Assembly (NCBI RefSeq): GCF_030053895.1
Contig: NZ_CP125781.1
Location: forward strand, 4,154,001 to 4,218,000
From: Trabulsiella odontotermitis
GTDB taxonomy: Bacteria > Pseudomonadota > Gammaproteobacteria > Enterobacterales > Enterobacteriaceae
Length of the DNA stretch: 64,000 bases
Direction: 5' to 3'
Positions 16,198 through 25,282 of this stretch are shown here, piece by piece (the first letter of the stretch is position 1; each line of letters begins with the position of its first letter). The notes under the pieces were generated by a model. It was given only the letters and a program-made list of their open reading frames with translations. It did not search any database and was not told where the DNA came from. The translations under genes and the position numbers were made by a program.

Positions 16198-16733
16198 CTT
16201 AAATGCTCCTGCTCCAAATCACACGCCGATCAGTGGCTAAAAATGGAACATCTCCAACCTAATGTCTTCAGTTTTGCGATATCGGGAGCCCTCTTGTTGC
16301 ATGGACGCGGGATACGCGCATCGCTGTAGTGCCTGCCCCGGCGGATCCGGACACTCTGCCGCTAAGAATCGGGTTGACCCGGACTGGAACCGCCCCTTTA
16401 GCGTTTCTTGGCGGCTTGGGCATGACGTTCTGGTACCACGACTGTCTGGCGACGCGCTACCAAGGGAGCCAGGAAAATGGCCTCCGGGTTGCAGTCGCTG
16501 ACCTTCCACCGCGACGGCGTGGTCGGCACCAAGGTGCTGGAGGCCGGCGGCTTCTTTGACACCGATCGCGGCGGCGGCCTGGACACCCAGCGCATGGTGG
16601 TGTGACTCAGGCCCAGGCTGCGCAGCGACATCGCAGATGACTTAAATAGGGAGAGCCAGCAAATCCCTTTGTTTGCTGATGCTCCCGCCATCAACAGCGA
16701 TGGTGTCGGTTCAACGTCCCAGAGAACCGACAC
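16198..16733. other. Intergenic stretch between cargo and pilL, possible gene remnant
   Basis: No intact gene is convincing. On the plus strand an open frame ending at 16602-16604 (ATG at 16477) gives 42 residues, MASGLQSLTFHRDGVVGTKV onward. It has good ICE-like codon use but no upstream domain and no family I recognise. It may be the tail of an ICE gene cut when the cargo cluster was inserted. The remainder shows no recognisable signal. Confidence 0.3.
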
Positions 16734-17318
16734 ATGCAACCACTCAGCCACTTTCATCGCCGTCTGGCGGGCGGCGGCCTGCTGATCGCCGCCGTACTGA
16801 TGAGCGGCTGCGCGACGACAACGCCTCCGCCCAAGGCCGCCCCGATCGCAAAGCCGGCGATCGCACCGACGAAGCCGAATCCGGAATTCGTGCCCGTCGT
16901 TCGCTATGGCCGTTACACGCTGGTCGAACTGGCGCCGGCATCGGCACAGCAAGACCTGTTGCTGCAGGTTGTCGATGTCTCCATTCCCGACACGCGCAGC
17001 GCGACAGTGGGCGATGCACTGCATCACGTCTTGCTGCGTTCCGGCTACCAACTTTGCCCGGTGGGCGACATCACCGCACTCAACTCATTGCCGCTGCCAG
17101 CATCCCACTATCGGCTGGGGCCGATGCTGCTTCGCGATGCCCTGCTGACGTTAGCAGGTCCTGCGTGGGATCTGAAAGTCGATGATGGCGCTCGCCGAAT
17201 TTGCTTCAACCGCGCTCAGCAGCCGTCATCAAGTCAGACCCAATCCCCCCCGCAGTCAGCCTTGAAGGCTGCCGATCATGTCGAAAGACGTCCGCTCACA
17301 ACGGAGGTGCGGCCATGA
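16734..17318 (+). CDS. PilL-type ICE lipoprotein (TIGR03748 family)
   Basis: 194 residues with a lipoprotein signal (LLIAAVLMSGC, lipobox cysteine near residue 25). A PilL N-terminal domain follows: VRYGRYTLVELAPASAQQDLL...VGDALHHVLLRSGYQLC, then LTLAGPAWDLKVDD. In MPF-G elements this gene heads the first transfer module. It overlaps the next start codon by 4 bases (ATGA), indicating translational coupling. It is outer-membrane or periplasmic by inference. Confidence 0.85.
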   Translation: MQPLSHFHRRLAGGGLLIAAVLMSGCATTTPPPKAAPIAKPAIAPTKPNPEFVPVVRYGRYTLVELAPASAQQDLLLQVVDVSIPDTRSATVGDALHHVLLRSGYQLCPVGDITALNSLPLPASHYRLGPMLLRDALLTLAGPAWDLKVDDGARRICFNRAQQPSSSQTQSPPQSALKAADHVERRPLTTEVRP

Positions 17319-17962
17319 CCACCATCCCCGGCTCTCCCCGTCGGTCGCGGGTACCGCTGCTGCGCGTGGCCACCATCACCTGGGTCTTGCTGATCAGCAC
17401 GGGAGTGGTGGTGAATCACGTGGCGTTGTCCAACCTTGCCACCGAGGCAGGCGGCAGCGCACAGAGCACACAAGTCGCAGCCCTGGAGGCCCGGCTGGCA
17501 GAACTGAGTCAGCAGCTCGAAGCGCAGCGTCAGCAGCCCGACATGTTGACGACCACGCAATTCGAGATCGAGCGTCAGGCCATCGAGCAATGGGCTTCCA
17601 GGATCGAGCAGGCCCTCGGCGAACGGCTGACGGCCGAGAGCCTTGCCCCGTTGCATAGCCGCATCGAGCAACTGGAAGCCCGCCTGGCGAAAGCCGCTCA
17701 GGTCGCACCCGCCCCAACCCGCGCGCAGAAAAACCAGGCCTCCAGGCGCAAGGCGGCGGTGCCTCCATTCAAGGTCGTTGGTCTCGAAATGCGGGGCGGT
17801 GAACGCTTTTTGTCGATTCAGCCCGCGAGGGGAGCTTCCTCGCCACTGACCGGCGTTTTGCGGCCCGGTGAATCCGAGGCTGGCTGGCGGCTGGAAACCA
17901 TCGAAGACCGCACCGCCGTGTTCCAGAACAACGGTCAGGTTCTTCGCGTGGTAGCGCCATAG
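17315..17962 (+). CDS. ICE membrane protein with periplasmic coiled coil
   Basis: 215 residues from ATG 17315 (ribosome site ACGGAGG). One transmembrane segment lies near residues 16-34 (LRVATITWVLLISTGVVVNH). A glutamine- and leucine-rich coiled coil (QVAALEARLAELSQQLEAQR) follows, then a conserved C-terminal domain. It is conserved between pilL and the TIGR03759 gene in clc-like ICEs. No biochemical role is known to me; envelope assembly of the transfer apparatus is likely. Confidence 0.75.
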   Translation: MTTIPGSPRRSRVPLLRVATITWVLLISTGVVVNHVALSNLATEAGGSAQSTQVAALEARLAELSQQLEAQRQQPDMLTTTQFEIERQAIEQWASRIEQALGERLTAESLAPLHSRIEQLEARLAKAAQVAPAPTRAQKNQASRRKAAVPPFKVVGLEMRGGERFLSIQPARGASSPLTGVLRPGESEAGWRLETIEDRTAVFQNNGQVLRVVAP

Positions 17963-17971
17963 GAGGGCCAG

Positions 17972-18712
17972 ATGAACCGCATGATCATTTCGCTTGCCCT
18001 GGCTACCAACCTTGCCGTTGGCGTCATCTCCCCCGTATCAGCACAGAACACCCGCACGTCCACGTCACCTGCTGTACCTGATCAGGAACAGGCGACAACT
18101 GCGAGCAACAGCGAGGAGAAAAATGCTCGCGACTGGGGGCTGCGCCTGGAGGAATGGACACGTTACCGGGAGGTGATGCGTGGTCCGCTGGGCATTTTTT
18201 CCCCCAATCTCGATCCGCTTACCGCGCTCGGCATCGAGGCGCGTTCAGATGAAGAGCGCCGGCGCTACGCCGAACTGCAGGTTCAGGTCGAAGCGCGGCG
18301 TGTCGAGAAAACACTGGCTTACCAGCGTGCTTATGACGCTGCCTGGCAACGCCTGCATCCGGGCATGCAGCGCGTCAATCTGCCGGGGGCCAACCAGACT
18401 TTCAGCGCAACCGGTGTGCCGGGCGATGCGAACCGGTTGGCCGTATTCATCAAGGACGGTTGTGCCTCATGCGGCCAGCTTGTCCAGCAATTGCAGACCT
18501 CCGGGGCTGAATTCGACCTCTACATGGTCGGCAGCCGCCAGGATGATGCCCGCATCCGCGATTGGGCCAAGCGCGCCCGGATTGACCCCGCCCGTGTTCG
18601 TAGCGGCTCCATCACCCTCAACCATGATGCAGGCCGCTGGTTGTCGCTGGGCCTGCAAGGGGATCTGCCAGCCGTCGTGCGGCAGATCGGCGGCGAATGG
18701 CAAAGGCAATGA
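17972..18712 (+). CDS. ICE protein, TIGR03759 family (thioredoxin-fold-like)
   Basis: 246 residues with a signal peptide (cleavage near SAQ-N). Family signatures are DWGLRLEEWTRYREVMRGPLG and SPNLDPLTALGIEARSDEERRRYAE. The C-terminal half resembles a thioredoxin-like domain with FIKDGCASCGQLVQQL (CASC). The role in transfer is unknown. It overlaps the following gene by 4 bases. Confidence 0.85.
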   Translation: MNRMIISLALATNLAVGVISPVSAQNTRTSTSPAVPDQEQATTASNSEEKNARDWGLRLEEWTRYREVMRGPLGIFSPNLDPLTALGIEARSDEERRRYAELQVQVEARRVEKTLAYQRAYDAAWQRLHPGMQRVNLPGANQTFSATGVPGDANRLAVFIKDGCASCGQLVQQLQTSGAEFDLYMVGSRQDDARIRDWAKRARIDPARVRSGSITLNHDAGRWLSLGLQGDLPAVVRQIGGEWQRQ

Positions 18713-19281
18713 ACCGCTATGCACGCCTGCTTGCAGTTCTGGCCGCCTCGATCGCCGGAACCGCGCTCTCCAGGGCACAGGAGATACCGCCTCCTGCCTA
18801 CCAGGTCGCGGCGCAGCGTGCGGAAATTCCGTCCCCGGTGCTCTATGCCGTTGCGCTGCAGGAGAGCGGCTTGCGGCGTGGTGGCCGACTGGTCCCATGG
18901 CCCTGGACCCTGAACGTCGCTGGAACCGCCCGCCGTTTCGGTAGCCACGCCGAGGCATGCAACGGGCTGAACAAAGCGTTGCGCGAAGTGCCGCCAACCC
19001 GCATCGACGCGGGACTGGCTCAGATCAACCTGGGTTATCAGAAGCATCGCTACAGCCACCCCTGTGACCTGCTCGATCCATATCGCAACCTCGCGATCGC
19101 GGCCGAAATCCTGCGTGAACAACATACGCCGGGCGAAGACTGGTTGCTCGCGATCGGCCGCTATCACCGCCCGGCTGGCGGCGCTCCCGCCGCGCGCTAC
19201 CGGCGCAGCGTCAGCCAGCACCTGGCGCGCGTGGTCGGTCCTTCCCGTGCTGACGCTTCCACCAGGAGGAATACCCCATGA
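18709..19281 (+). CDS. Lytic transglycosylase (SLT, VirB1-like) of the ICE transfer system
   Basis: 190 residues from ATG 18709, which overlaps the previous stop (ATGA). It has a signal peptide and then an SLT fold: VLYAVALQESGL with the catalytic Glu, DAGLAQINLGY, and PYRNLAIAAEILREQH. It opens peptidoglycan locally for assembly of the conjugation machine. Its placement before TIGR03765 and traD is standard for MPF-G elements. Confidence 0.87.
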   Translation: MNRYARLLAVLAASIAGTALSRAQEIPPPAYQVAAQRAEIPSPVLYAVALQESGLRRGGRLVPWPWTLNVAGTARRFGSHAEACNGLNKALREVPPTRIDAGLAQINLGYQKHRYSHPCDLLDPYRNLAIAAEILREQHTPGEDWLLAIGRYHRPAGGAPAARYRRSVSQHLARVVGPSRADASTRRNTP

Positions 19282-19829
19282 AGCATACCTTCACTGCCGT
19301 TGCCGCGAGGCCGATTCTTTGCGCCCTGTTATGTGCCGGTGGTCTGCCAGCCCTGGCAGGCCAACCGCCTCTCGTGGTAGTCGAGGACCATGGAGGCAGG
19401 TCGGCCTTGCCTTATTACCAGGCGCTGGACCTGCCACCACGCCAGGGTCAACCGGACCCGCCGCGGATCTCTGTGCCGCCGTCCGCAGACAAGACCTTCA
19501 GCGAAGCCGATATGCTGCCCGTGCGCTCGGAGCGGCTGTCGCCCGGCGATGAACCTCGCAGGGTGATCCAGGCACCAGGCCTGGCACCCGTTTTCCTCAT
19601 CGGTGATGACAAACGCTCCCGCGCCTGGCTGATTGAGCGCAAGGCGGCGCTGCACGAAATCAGCGCCGTCGGTCTCGTGGTCAATGTCGGATCGGCGGAG
19701 ACACTTACTGGGTTGCGCAAGCTGGCTCCCGAGCTCACGTTGTCTCCGGTATCGGGTGACGACCTCGCGCAGCGGTTGGGACTGCGGCATTACCCGGTCC
19801 TGATCACCGCCACCGGCATCGAGCAGTGA
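19278..19829 (+). CDS. ICE protein, TIGR03765 family
   Basis: 183 residues, with a signal peptide ending near ALAG. PPLVVVEDHGGRSALPYYQAL is the family signature, and the C-terminal part (IDERSRAWLIER-type helix, VGLVVNVGS, LRHYPVLITATGIEQ) is well conserved. It overlaps the transglycosylase gene by 4 bases and precedes traD by 10. The exact function is unknown. Confidence 0.85.
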   Translation: MKHTFTAVAARPILCALLCAGGLPALAGQPPLVVVEDHGGRSALPYYQALDLPPRQGQPDPPRISVPPSADKTFSEADMLPVRSERLSPGDEPRRVIQAPGLAPVFLIGDDKRSRAWLIERKAALHEISAVGLVVNVGSAETLTGLRKLAPELTLSPVSGDDLAQRLGLRHYPVLITATGIEQ

Positions 19830-19839
19830 GTGCGCCATC

Positions 19840-22005
19840 ATGGCCCAGCCTCATGCGGTGGAAGTGCTGCTGCGGCCAGCGGTGGAGCTATACACCGTTG
19901 CGGTTTGCGCCGGCGCCGCGTTGGTGTGCATGGTGGCACCCTGGTCGCTGGCGTTAAGCCCGCTGCTGGGCTTCGCCAGCGCTATGGCATTCCTCGTGTT
20001 CGGCGGCATCCGCTTGCGCGAGGCGATGGCTATCTTGCGATACCGCCGCAACATCCGCCGCCTGCCTCGCTATGTCATGACCAGCCGGCAGGTGCCGGTC
20101 AGTCGGCAACGCCTGTTTATCGGCCGCGGTTTTCGCTGGGATCAACGCCACACTCACCGGCTGATGCAAACCTATCGACCGGAGTTTCGGCGCTACGTCG
20201 AACCCACGCCGATCTACCGCCTTGCCCGGCGCGTCGAAGAGCGTCTGGAGTTCGCGCCGTTTCCGCTTTCAAAACTCGCTCGGGTGATTGCATGGGACAG
20301 CCCATTGAATCCCGCGCGACAGCTGCCCCCAGTGGGAGGCACGCCACGCCTGCACGGCATCGAGCCGCACGAGATCGACGTCACCCTGCCGCTCGGCGAA
20401 CGCGTCGGCCACTCGCTTGTGCTGGGAACCACCCGCGTCGGCAAAACTCGCCTGGCCGAATTATTCATCACGCAAGACATCCGTCGGCGCAACGCCTCCG
20501 GTGAGCATGAGGTCGTCATCGTCTTCGATCCAAAGGGTGACGCAGACCTGTTGAAACGGATGTACGTCGAGGCCAAACGCGCCGGGCGTGAGGGCGAATT
20601 CTATGTGTTTCATCTCGGATGGCCCGACATTTCGGCCCGCTACAACGCTGTGGGACGCTTCGGCCGCATCAGTGAAGTGGCGACCCGCATCGCCGGGCAG
20701 CTTTCCGGGGAAGGCAATAGCGCTGCATTCCGTGAATTTGCATGGCGGTTCGTCAACATCATCGCCAGGGCCCTGGTGGAGCTGGGGCAGCGGCCGGACT
20801 ACCTGCTGATCCAGCGGCATGTCGTGAACATCGACGCGCTGTTCATCGAATATGCCCAACGCTACTTCGCAATCCATGAGCCGAAGGCCTGGGAGATCAT
20901 CGTTCAGTTGGAGGGCCGGATCAACGACAAGAACACTCCACGTCACATGATGGGCAGGGAGAAGCGCGTGGTGGCGCTCGAACAGTATCTGTCTCAGGTG
21001 CGCGTGTACGACCCCGTGCTTGATGGCTTGCGGTCGGCAGTGCGTTATGACCGCACCTATTTCGACAAGATCGTCGCGTCGTTGTTGCCGTTGCTTGAGA
21101 AGCTCACCACCGGCAAAACCGCACAGCTGCTCGCCCCCAACTATTCCGACCTGAACGACCCGCGGCCGATCTTCGACTGGATGCAGATCATCCGCAAGAG
21201 GGCGGTCGTTTACGTTGGCCTGGATGCCTTGTCGGATGCAGAGGTTGCGGCGGCGGTCGGAAACTCGATGTTCAGCGACCTGGTATCCGTCGCTGGACAC
21301 ATCTACAAATTCGGGATTGATGACGGCCTTCCCGGCGCGGCTACCGGGGTGAAAATTCCCATCAACGTCCACGCGGACGAATTTAATGAATTAATGGGCG
21401 ATGAGTTCATTCCCATGGTCAACAAAGGTGGCGGCGCGGGACTCCAGGTCACGGCCTATACCCAAACGTTGAGCGATATCGAAGCACGCATCGGCAACCG
21501 CGCCAAGGCTGGCCAGGTCGTCGGCAACTTCAATAATCTCTTCATGCTGCGGGTACGCGAAACGGCCACGGCAGAGCTGTTGACCAAACAGCTTCCCAAG
21601 GTCGAGGTTTACACGACTTCGCTGATGAGCGGTGCCACCGATAGCTCGGATATTCGCGGCCAGACGGACTTCACCAGCAACACCCAGGATCGCATCACCA
21701 CGACAAGCGTGCCGTTGATCGAACCCGCGCATGTGGTGTCTCTGCCCAAAGGTCAGGCGTTCGCATTGCTGGAGGGCGGCAACCTGTGGAAAATCCGCAT
21801 GCCGCTCCCGGCTCCCGACCCAGACGAGGAGATGCCGCGGGATCTACAGCAACTCGCCGGGTACATGCGTCAGCACTACGTCGAAGCCGGCGACTGGTGG
21901 GAAAACCAGGGACTTCCCGGCCTTCAGGATGAGCCCTTGCCGGACGACCTTCTCGACGGTTTCCGGCACATTGCCACAGCTGAAGACGAAGCGGCTCTGC
22001 CATGA
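19840..22005 (+). CDS. traD: TraD type IV coupling protein (SXT/MPF-G type)
   Basis: 721 residues. N-terminal membrane segments (about residues 16-55) are followed by a RecA-like ATPase with Walker A GTTRVGKT at 196-203, EVVIVFDPKGDAD, and INVHADEFNELMGDEFIPM (Walker B) near 510. It is the inner-membrane pump that links the relaxosome to the secretion channel. It belongs to the TIGR03743 type found in SXT and clc-like elements. It overlaps the next gene by 4 bases. Confidence 0.92.
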   Translation: MAQPHAVEVLLRPAVELYTVAVCAGAALVCMVAPWSLALSPLLGFASAMAFLVFGGIRLREAMAILRYRRNIRRLPRYVMTSRQVPVSRQRLFIGRGFRWDQRHTHRLMQTYRPEFRRYVEPTPIYRLARRVEERLEFAPFPLSKLARVIAWDSPLNPARQLPPVGGTPRLHGIEPHEIDVTLPLGERVGHSLVLGTTRVGKTRLAELFITQDIRRRNASGEHEVVIVFDPKGDADLLKRMYVEAKRAGREGEFYVFHLGWPDISARYNAVGRFGRISEVATRIAGQLSGEGNSAAFREFAWRFVNIIARALVELGQRPDYLLIQRHVVNIDALFIEYAQRYFAIHEPKAWEIIVQLEGRINDKNTPRHMMGREKRVVALEQYLSQVRVYDPVLDGLRSAVRYDRTYFDKIVASLLPLLEKLTTGKTAQLLAPNYSDLNDPRPIFDWMQIIRKRAVVYVGLDALSDAEVAAAVGNSMFSDLVSVAGHIYKFGIDDGLPGAATGVKIPINVHADEFNELMGDEFIPMVNKGGGAGLQVTAYTQTLSDIEARIGNRAKAGQVVGNFNNLFMLRVRETATAELLTKQLPKVEVYTTSLMSGATDSSDIRGQTDFTSNTQDRITTTSVPLIEPAHVVSLPKGQAFALLEGGNLWKIRMPLPAPDPDEEMPRDLQQLAGYMRQHYVEAGDWWENQGLPGLQDEPLPDDLLDGFRHIATAEDEAALP

Positions 22006-22751
22006 GCGATCCGGCCGCGACAGTGCAACGCCAGCAGAACCGCCAGCAGGGGCTGATCGCCGGCATCATCACGCTGCCGTTTCGCCTCTTCGGCGTACTG
22101 TGCGGCTCGCTCCTTCTGTGCATCGTCATCGAGTGCGTGGGCATGCACCTGTTCTGGCCGGAACAGGGATGGCGGCACGCACAGGGAATGCTGGACTACG
22201 AGCTGGCGCAGCTCTCCGGCCACTTCACCCGTAGCGCTCTCGTACAGGAGCCGGGGCGCACTGCCCATTGGCTGGTCGAACAGGCCCACGAGTGGATCTT
22301 CGTCAAAACCGGCCTGCTGGAATGGATGCGCAATGCGGCGAACCAGGCCAGCGCTCCCAGCCATGGCGCAGCGCGGGATTTTCGCTACTACATCAGCCAA
22401 GCCTATGTCTGGGTGGAAAGCTACCTGATCGCCGCGGCGTTCACGACCCTGGTGTTCATCGTGCGCCTGATGGTACTGGTGCTCACCTTGCCGCTGTTCC
22501 TGATGGCGGCCTTCGTCGGGCTGGTCGACGGCCTCGTGCGCCGCGACATCCGCCGTTTCGGCGCCGGACGCGAATCCGGCTTCATCTATCATCGCGCCAA
22601 AGCATCGCTGATGCCGCTGGCGGTGCTGCCATGGGTCATCTACCTGGCGCTCCCATTGAGTGTGAGTCCCTTGCTCATCCTGTTGCCCAGCGCGGTGCTG
22701 CTGGGACTGGCGACGGACATCACAGCCAGCAGCTTTAAGAAGTATTTATAG
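22002..22751 (+). CDS. ICE membrane protein, TIGR03747 family
   Basis: 249 residues with about four hydrophobic segments (residues near 25-45, 145-165, 165-180 and 205-235). The family features YYISQAYVWVESYLIAAAF and VGLVDGLVRRDIRRFGAGRESGFIYH are visible. It is coupled to traD by overlap and probably assists the coupling protein or channel. It is the last gene of module one, before the csrA/hip insertion. Confidence 0.87.
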   Translation: MSDPAATVQRQQNRQQGLIAGIITLPFRLFGVLCGSLLLCIVIECVGMHLFWPEQGWRHAQGMLDYELAQLSGHFTRSALVQEPGRTAHWLVEQAHEWIFVKTGLLEWMRNAANQASAPSHGAARDFRYYISQAYVWVESYLIAAAFTTLVFIVRLMVLVLTLPLFLMAAFVGLVDGLVRRDIRRFGAGRESGFIYHRAKASLMPLAVLPWVIYLALPLSVSPLLILLPSAVLLGLATDITASSFKKYL

Positions 22752-22793
22752 GTGTATTGCCACGATGCAAACTGACACTCAGGTCCGCAAATG

Positions 22794-22830
22794 TTGATCG
22801 GCAATAACGATCAATATTCAATTATTGATC
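22794..22830. promoter_or_regulatory. Cluster of TTGATC/GATCAA inverted repeats upstream of csrA
   Basis: TTGATC at 22794-22799 pairs with GATCAA at 22809-22814. The latter is part of a perfect repeat GATCAATA (22809-22816) / TATTGATC (22823-22830) with a 6-base spacer. This AT-rich island lies in the 274-base gap before csrA. A protein operator or a promoter-proximal site is inferred; the rest of the gap shows nothing clear. Confidence 0.4.
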
Positions 22831-23025
22831 TGCAAAAACATTTATGAAAACCGAAATACTTCTGCCATGATGAAATTTCCACACGGTGCTATCAAAAATA
22901 GGGAGCCCGGAGTGGAATAGCGACCAACACCATGGAAATCCGCCCGCGCTGTCATTGGTGGGCTTTCCCCTCCGGCCATTGATGGCCTTTCCGGCAGACA
23001 AAAAGAACGCCAGCAAGGAGGGCAA

Positions 23026-23223
23026 ATGCTCATTCTGACGCGCCGCGTCGGTGAAATCATCCGTATTGGGGACGATATCACCGTCACCGTCCTGGGGGTC
23101 AAAGGCCAGCAGGTGAAGTTCGGAACCTCTGCGCCGAAGGACGTGAATGTTCACAGAGAGGAAATCTATGACCGGATTCACGGCGAAAGAGTTTCGGCTC
23201 TTTCTGGAAAGAACCTCTATTAG
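23026..23223 (+). CDS. csrA: CsrA/RsmA-family global post-transcriptional regulator
   Basis: 65 residues, full CsrA length. It opens MLILTRRVGE and has VTVLGVKGQQVKFG and VHREEIYDRI, the latter holding the key RNA-binding arginine (R44 equivalent). A strong ribosome site (AAGGAGGG) precedes the ATG. CsrA dimers bind GGA motifs in mRNA leaders and change translation or stability. This copy is not the chromosomal gene (no alaS neighbour) and sits between transfer modules. It could act on ICE mRNAs, host mRNAs, or both. Confidence 0.93.
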   Translation: MLILTRRVGEIIRIGDDITVTVLGVKGQQVKFGTSAPKDVNVHREEIYDRIHGERVSALSGKNLY

Positions 23224-23239
23224 ACAGAAGCTATGAATA

Positions 23240-23270
23240 CAGGCGCAATTTTGCGCCTGCTTCTCTTTTC
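23240..23270. terminator. Stem-loop between csrA and hipA-like gene
   Basis: CAGGCGCA and TGCGCCTG form an 8-bp stem around ATTT. It lies 17 bases after the csrA stop, is followed by a pyrimidine-rich stretch (CTTCTCTTTTC), and precedes the converging hipA-like gene end. A terminator for csrA is likely; bidirectional use is possible. Confidence 0.6.
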
Positions 23271-23284
23271 AGTTCGTGGGTCGA

Positions 23285-24574
23285 TCAACCCAGCAGCGTT
23301 TTCGCAAGCGACATCTGTTCATGTTCGAAGGCAGGCGCGAAATCGTCCAGCTCGTTCGAGCGCAACCCCACCGCGGCACTGAGCGCGACCTTCCGCCAAT
23401 CCAGAACGGCTGCATGCACTTCGGCCAGCACGGCCAGTGCATCGCTCCTGCTCAACGAAAAATACGCGCTTCGGGCCAGCAGCATCTCAAGATCGGTGAT
23501 CGGCCCATCCTCTTCTGACAGCCAGGTCTTGGATTCCCTGTCCTTGTCGGGGAAGGGATTGACGTCGAAGGCCGGCGCCAGTCGCCAGAGCCCCCGTTCG
23601 ACATGCAGAAAACCATGGTTCTGCAGGTGGTCATCCACATTGGTGATCAACAGGTTGAAGACCAGGCGCCGCCACAATTGCTGCACATCGGCGGTCGGCG
23701 CATGTCCCAGCGAGCGGATAACGTCCGCGATCTCGGTGTAGCTTCGATCCTCTTCGCGCGAAGCCTGCAACAGGGATGCGGCCGACTGATACGGTATGCG
23801 CCCGTCGGCACCATCGCGATCGAAGCGGCGGATGATCGCGACCGGTATGCCGTCGAGTTCCACGATACGGGCAGGCGCAGCGTCGATGCCGACACGTTGC
23901 GCCAGGCACAGGGCCAGCACCTCTCCGCGTGTCACGCTGCGCGTATCCCCCACGCTCGGGAATTTTCCGATGGCCAGCGCGCCATCCTCGTCGACCACAG
24001 TGCTCTTGGGCCGCATGCCGCCAAGAGACGTGCCCTTGCCCTGCAGGTAACGCAGATCCTCGGTGCTTTCCTGGCCTTGCTCGACCGCACGGCTGGCGCT
24101 GTAGATGCGTTGCAGTTCCAGAAGCGGCGGTGTGCTGCGCCTGCCGTCCTCCACCGTCCGACAATAGCGGCCATCCTGGTCGCGCAGACGTAAGGCGCCA
24201 ACCCGACTGAAGTCGTCAACCGCAAGCAGGTAGTCCAGCTCGGTCAACGGGGCGAGCGCTGCGTTGTCCTTGCGGCGCCTGGCGTGGTCCCGCGCGATGA
24301 CCCTGCGTCCCCATGCGTCCGGAGCCGTATCGGCAAGGGCGAAGTGAAAGACGGAATCATGTGCTGACGGTGCCCTGCGCGGTTGATACCCGGCGTGAAG
24401 ACCGAGATCGGCGGACACATTGAAGCCGGTCGGGTTTGCCAGCCAGTTCTGGTCGTAGGCGAAGGTGGTGTTTTCGCGGCGGCCCTGCTTGACGTAGACG
24501 AGGGTGCCGACTGGCGTGCCCGCCTTGCCGATGCAGACCTGAATCTGCTGACGTATCGAAACAGCCGATTTCAT
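23285..24574 (-). CDS. hipA: HipA-family serine/threonine kinase toxin
   Basis: 429 residues, close to HipA (440). The HipA-N domain is followed by KGTSLGGMRPKS (nucleotide loop), the catalytic NVDDHLQNHGF (Asp) and LAPAFDVNPFP (metal-binding DFG equivalent), all intact. HipA phosphorylates GltX and provokes a persistence-like arrest. Its start overlaps the HipB-like stop by 4 bases, giving a coupled toxin-antitoxin operon. It is inserted against the direction of the transfer genes between TIGR03747 and RAQPRD. Confidence 0.9.
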   Translation of the reverse strand: MKSAVSIRQQIQVCIGKAGTPVGTLVYVKQGRRENTTFAYDQNWLANPTGFNVSADLGLHAGYQPRRAPSAHDSVFHFALADTAPDAWGRRVIARDHARRRKDNAALAPLTELDYLLAVDDFSRVGALRLRDQDGRYCRTVEDGRRSTPPLLELQRIYSASRAVEQGQESTEDLRYLQGKGTSLGGMRPKSTVVDEDGALAIGKFPSVGDTRSVTRGEVLALCLAQRVGIDAAPARIVELDGIPVAIIRRFDRDGADGRIPYQSAASLLQASREEDRSYTEIADVIRSLGHAPTADVQQLWRRLVFNLLITNVDDHLQNHGFLHVERGLWRLAPAFDVNPFPDKDRESKTWLSEEDGPITDLEMLLARSAYFSLSRSDALAVLAEVHAAVLDWRKVALSAAVGLRSNELDDFAPAFEHEQMSLAKTLLG

Positions 24575-24939
24575 AGCGCCCCCGATTTGCCCGGCTTGCT
24601 ACGCACACGCTGGGGCAGGTTTTCGTCCATCAGCGTCAGGCCGATGTCGTCACGCGCCGTATCCAGCAGGCCAGCCAGCGCCTGTATCTCACCGAAGACA
24701 TGCAGTGCGCGGGCAAAGAAGTGGATGGGCACGCGCACATCACCTTTTTCCATGCGCCGGACGGTGGACACGGATGCGCCCATTCGCTCGGCCAGCGAGG
24801 CCTGCGAAATCCGGCGGCGCCTGCGTGCCAGCGCGACGTCGCTGCCGAGCTTGCGGATAGCACGCTCGACAGGCAGCGGCAATGGAACATCTACTTTACC
24901 ACTCTCAACGGAGTGACTATCTGGTTTATGTGTTTTCAT
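24571..24939 (-). CDS. HipB-like XRE antitoxin
   Basis: 122 residues from ATG 24939, chosen because the longer upstream start lacks a ribosome site. An XRE helix-turn-helix lies in ALARRRRRISQASLAERMGASVSTVRRMEKGD. It would bind HipA and repress the operon. It is coupled to hipA by overlap. Beyond the HTH it shows no resemblance to the IS-cut HipB fragment at 1807, so this is a separate system. Confidence 0.85.
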   Translation of the reverse strand: MKTHKPDSHSVESGKVDVPLPLPVERAIRKLGSDVALARRRRRISQASLAERMGASVSTVRRMEKGDVRVPIHFFARALHVFGEIQALAGLLDTARDDIGLTLMDENLPQRVRSKPGKSGAL

Positions 24940-25282
24940 GAGGCGGATTATTGCATTCCACCGCCTAATTTTCAATAACCGCTCTCAAGGGAGCGCAATT
25001 GTCAGATTTGCACTCCTGTCGGGATGCTTATCTGCGGTGGAAGCACCTTTCCCCCTGGTATTCCGCAAGCGGTTCCGGAGCAAGCGAACACGCCACATTC
25101 GATCCCTGTTGACCCCCAGCGAGCACCCACAGCCGACAGCGGCCGATACCACGTGGGCACGTCCGGACAGGCATATCCCCCGCATCCCAAGAATGTGGTG
25201 AGCCGGCAGTTCTCATTGTTTGCGGCTTTCACACGCTCACCGCCGCAGCATCAAGCCATTACGCATCAACGGGGAATGCACG
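24940..25282. promoter_or_regulatory. Divergent intergenic region between hipB-like gene and second transfer module
   Basis: The 343-base gap separates the minus-strand hip operon and the plus-strand RAQPRD gene, so promoters for both should lie here. Near 24940-25000 the sequence becomes AT-richer, with the repeated phrase CTCTCAA(C/G)GGAG at 24902-24913 and 24982-24993, a candidate operator pair for the HipB-like protein. A weak ribosome site precedes 25283. No gene is visible. Confidence 0.35.

Noticed and set aside
16398..17051. Minus-strand open frame of 217 residues overlapping pilL
   Set aside because: It is antisense to the well-supported PilL gene, has low-complexity Arg/Ser/Pro content and no domain or ribosome site.
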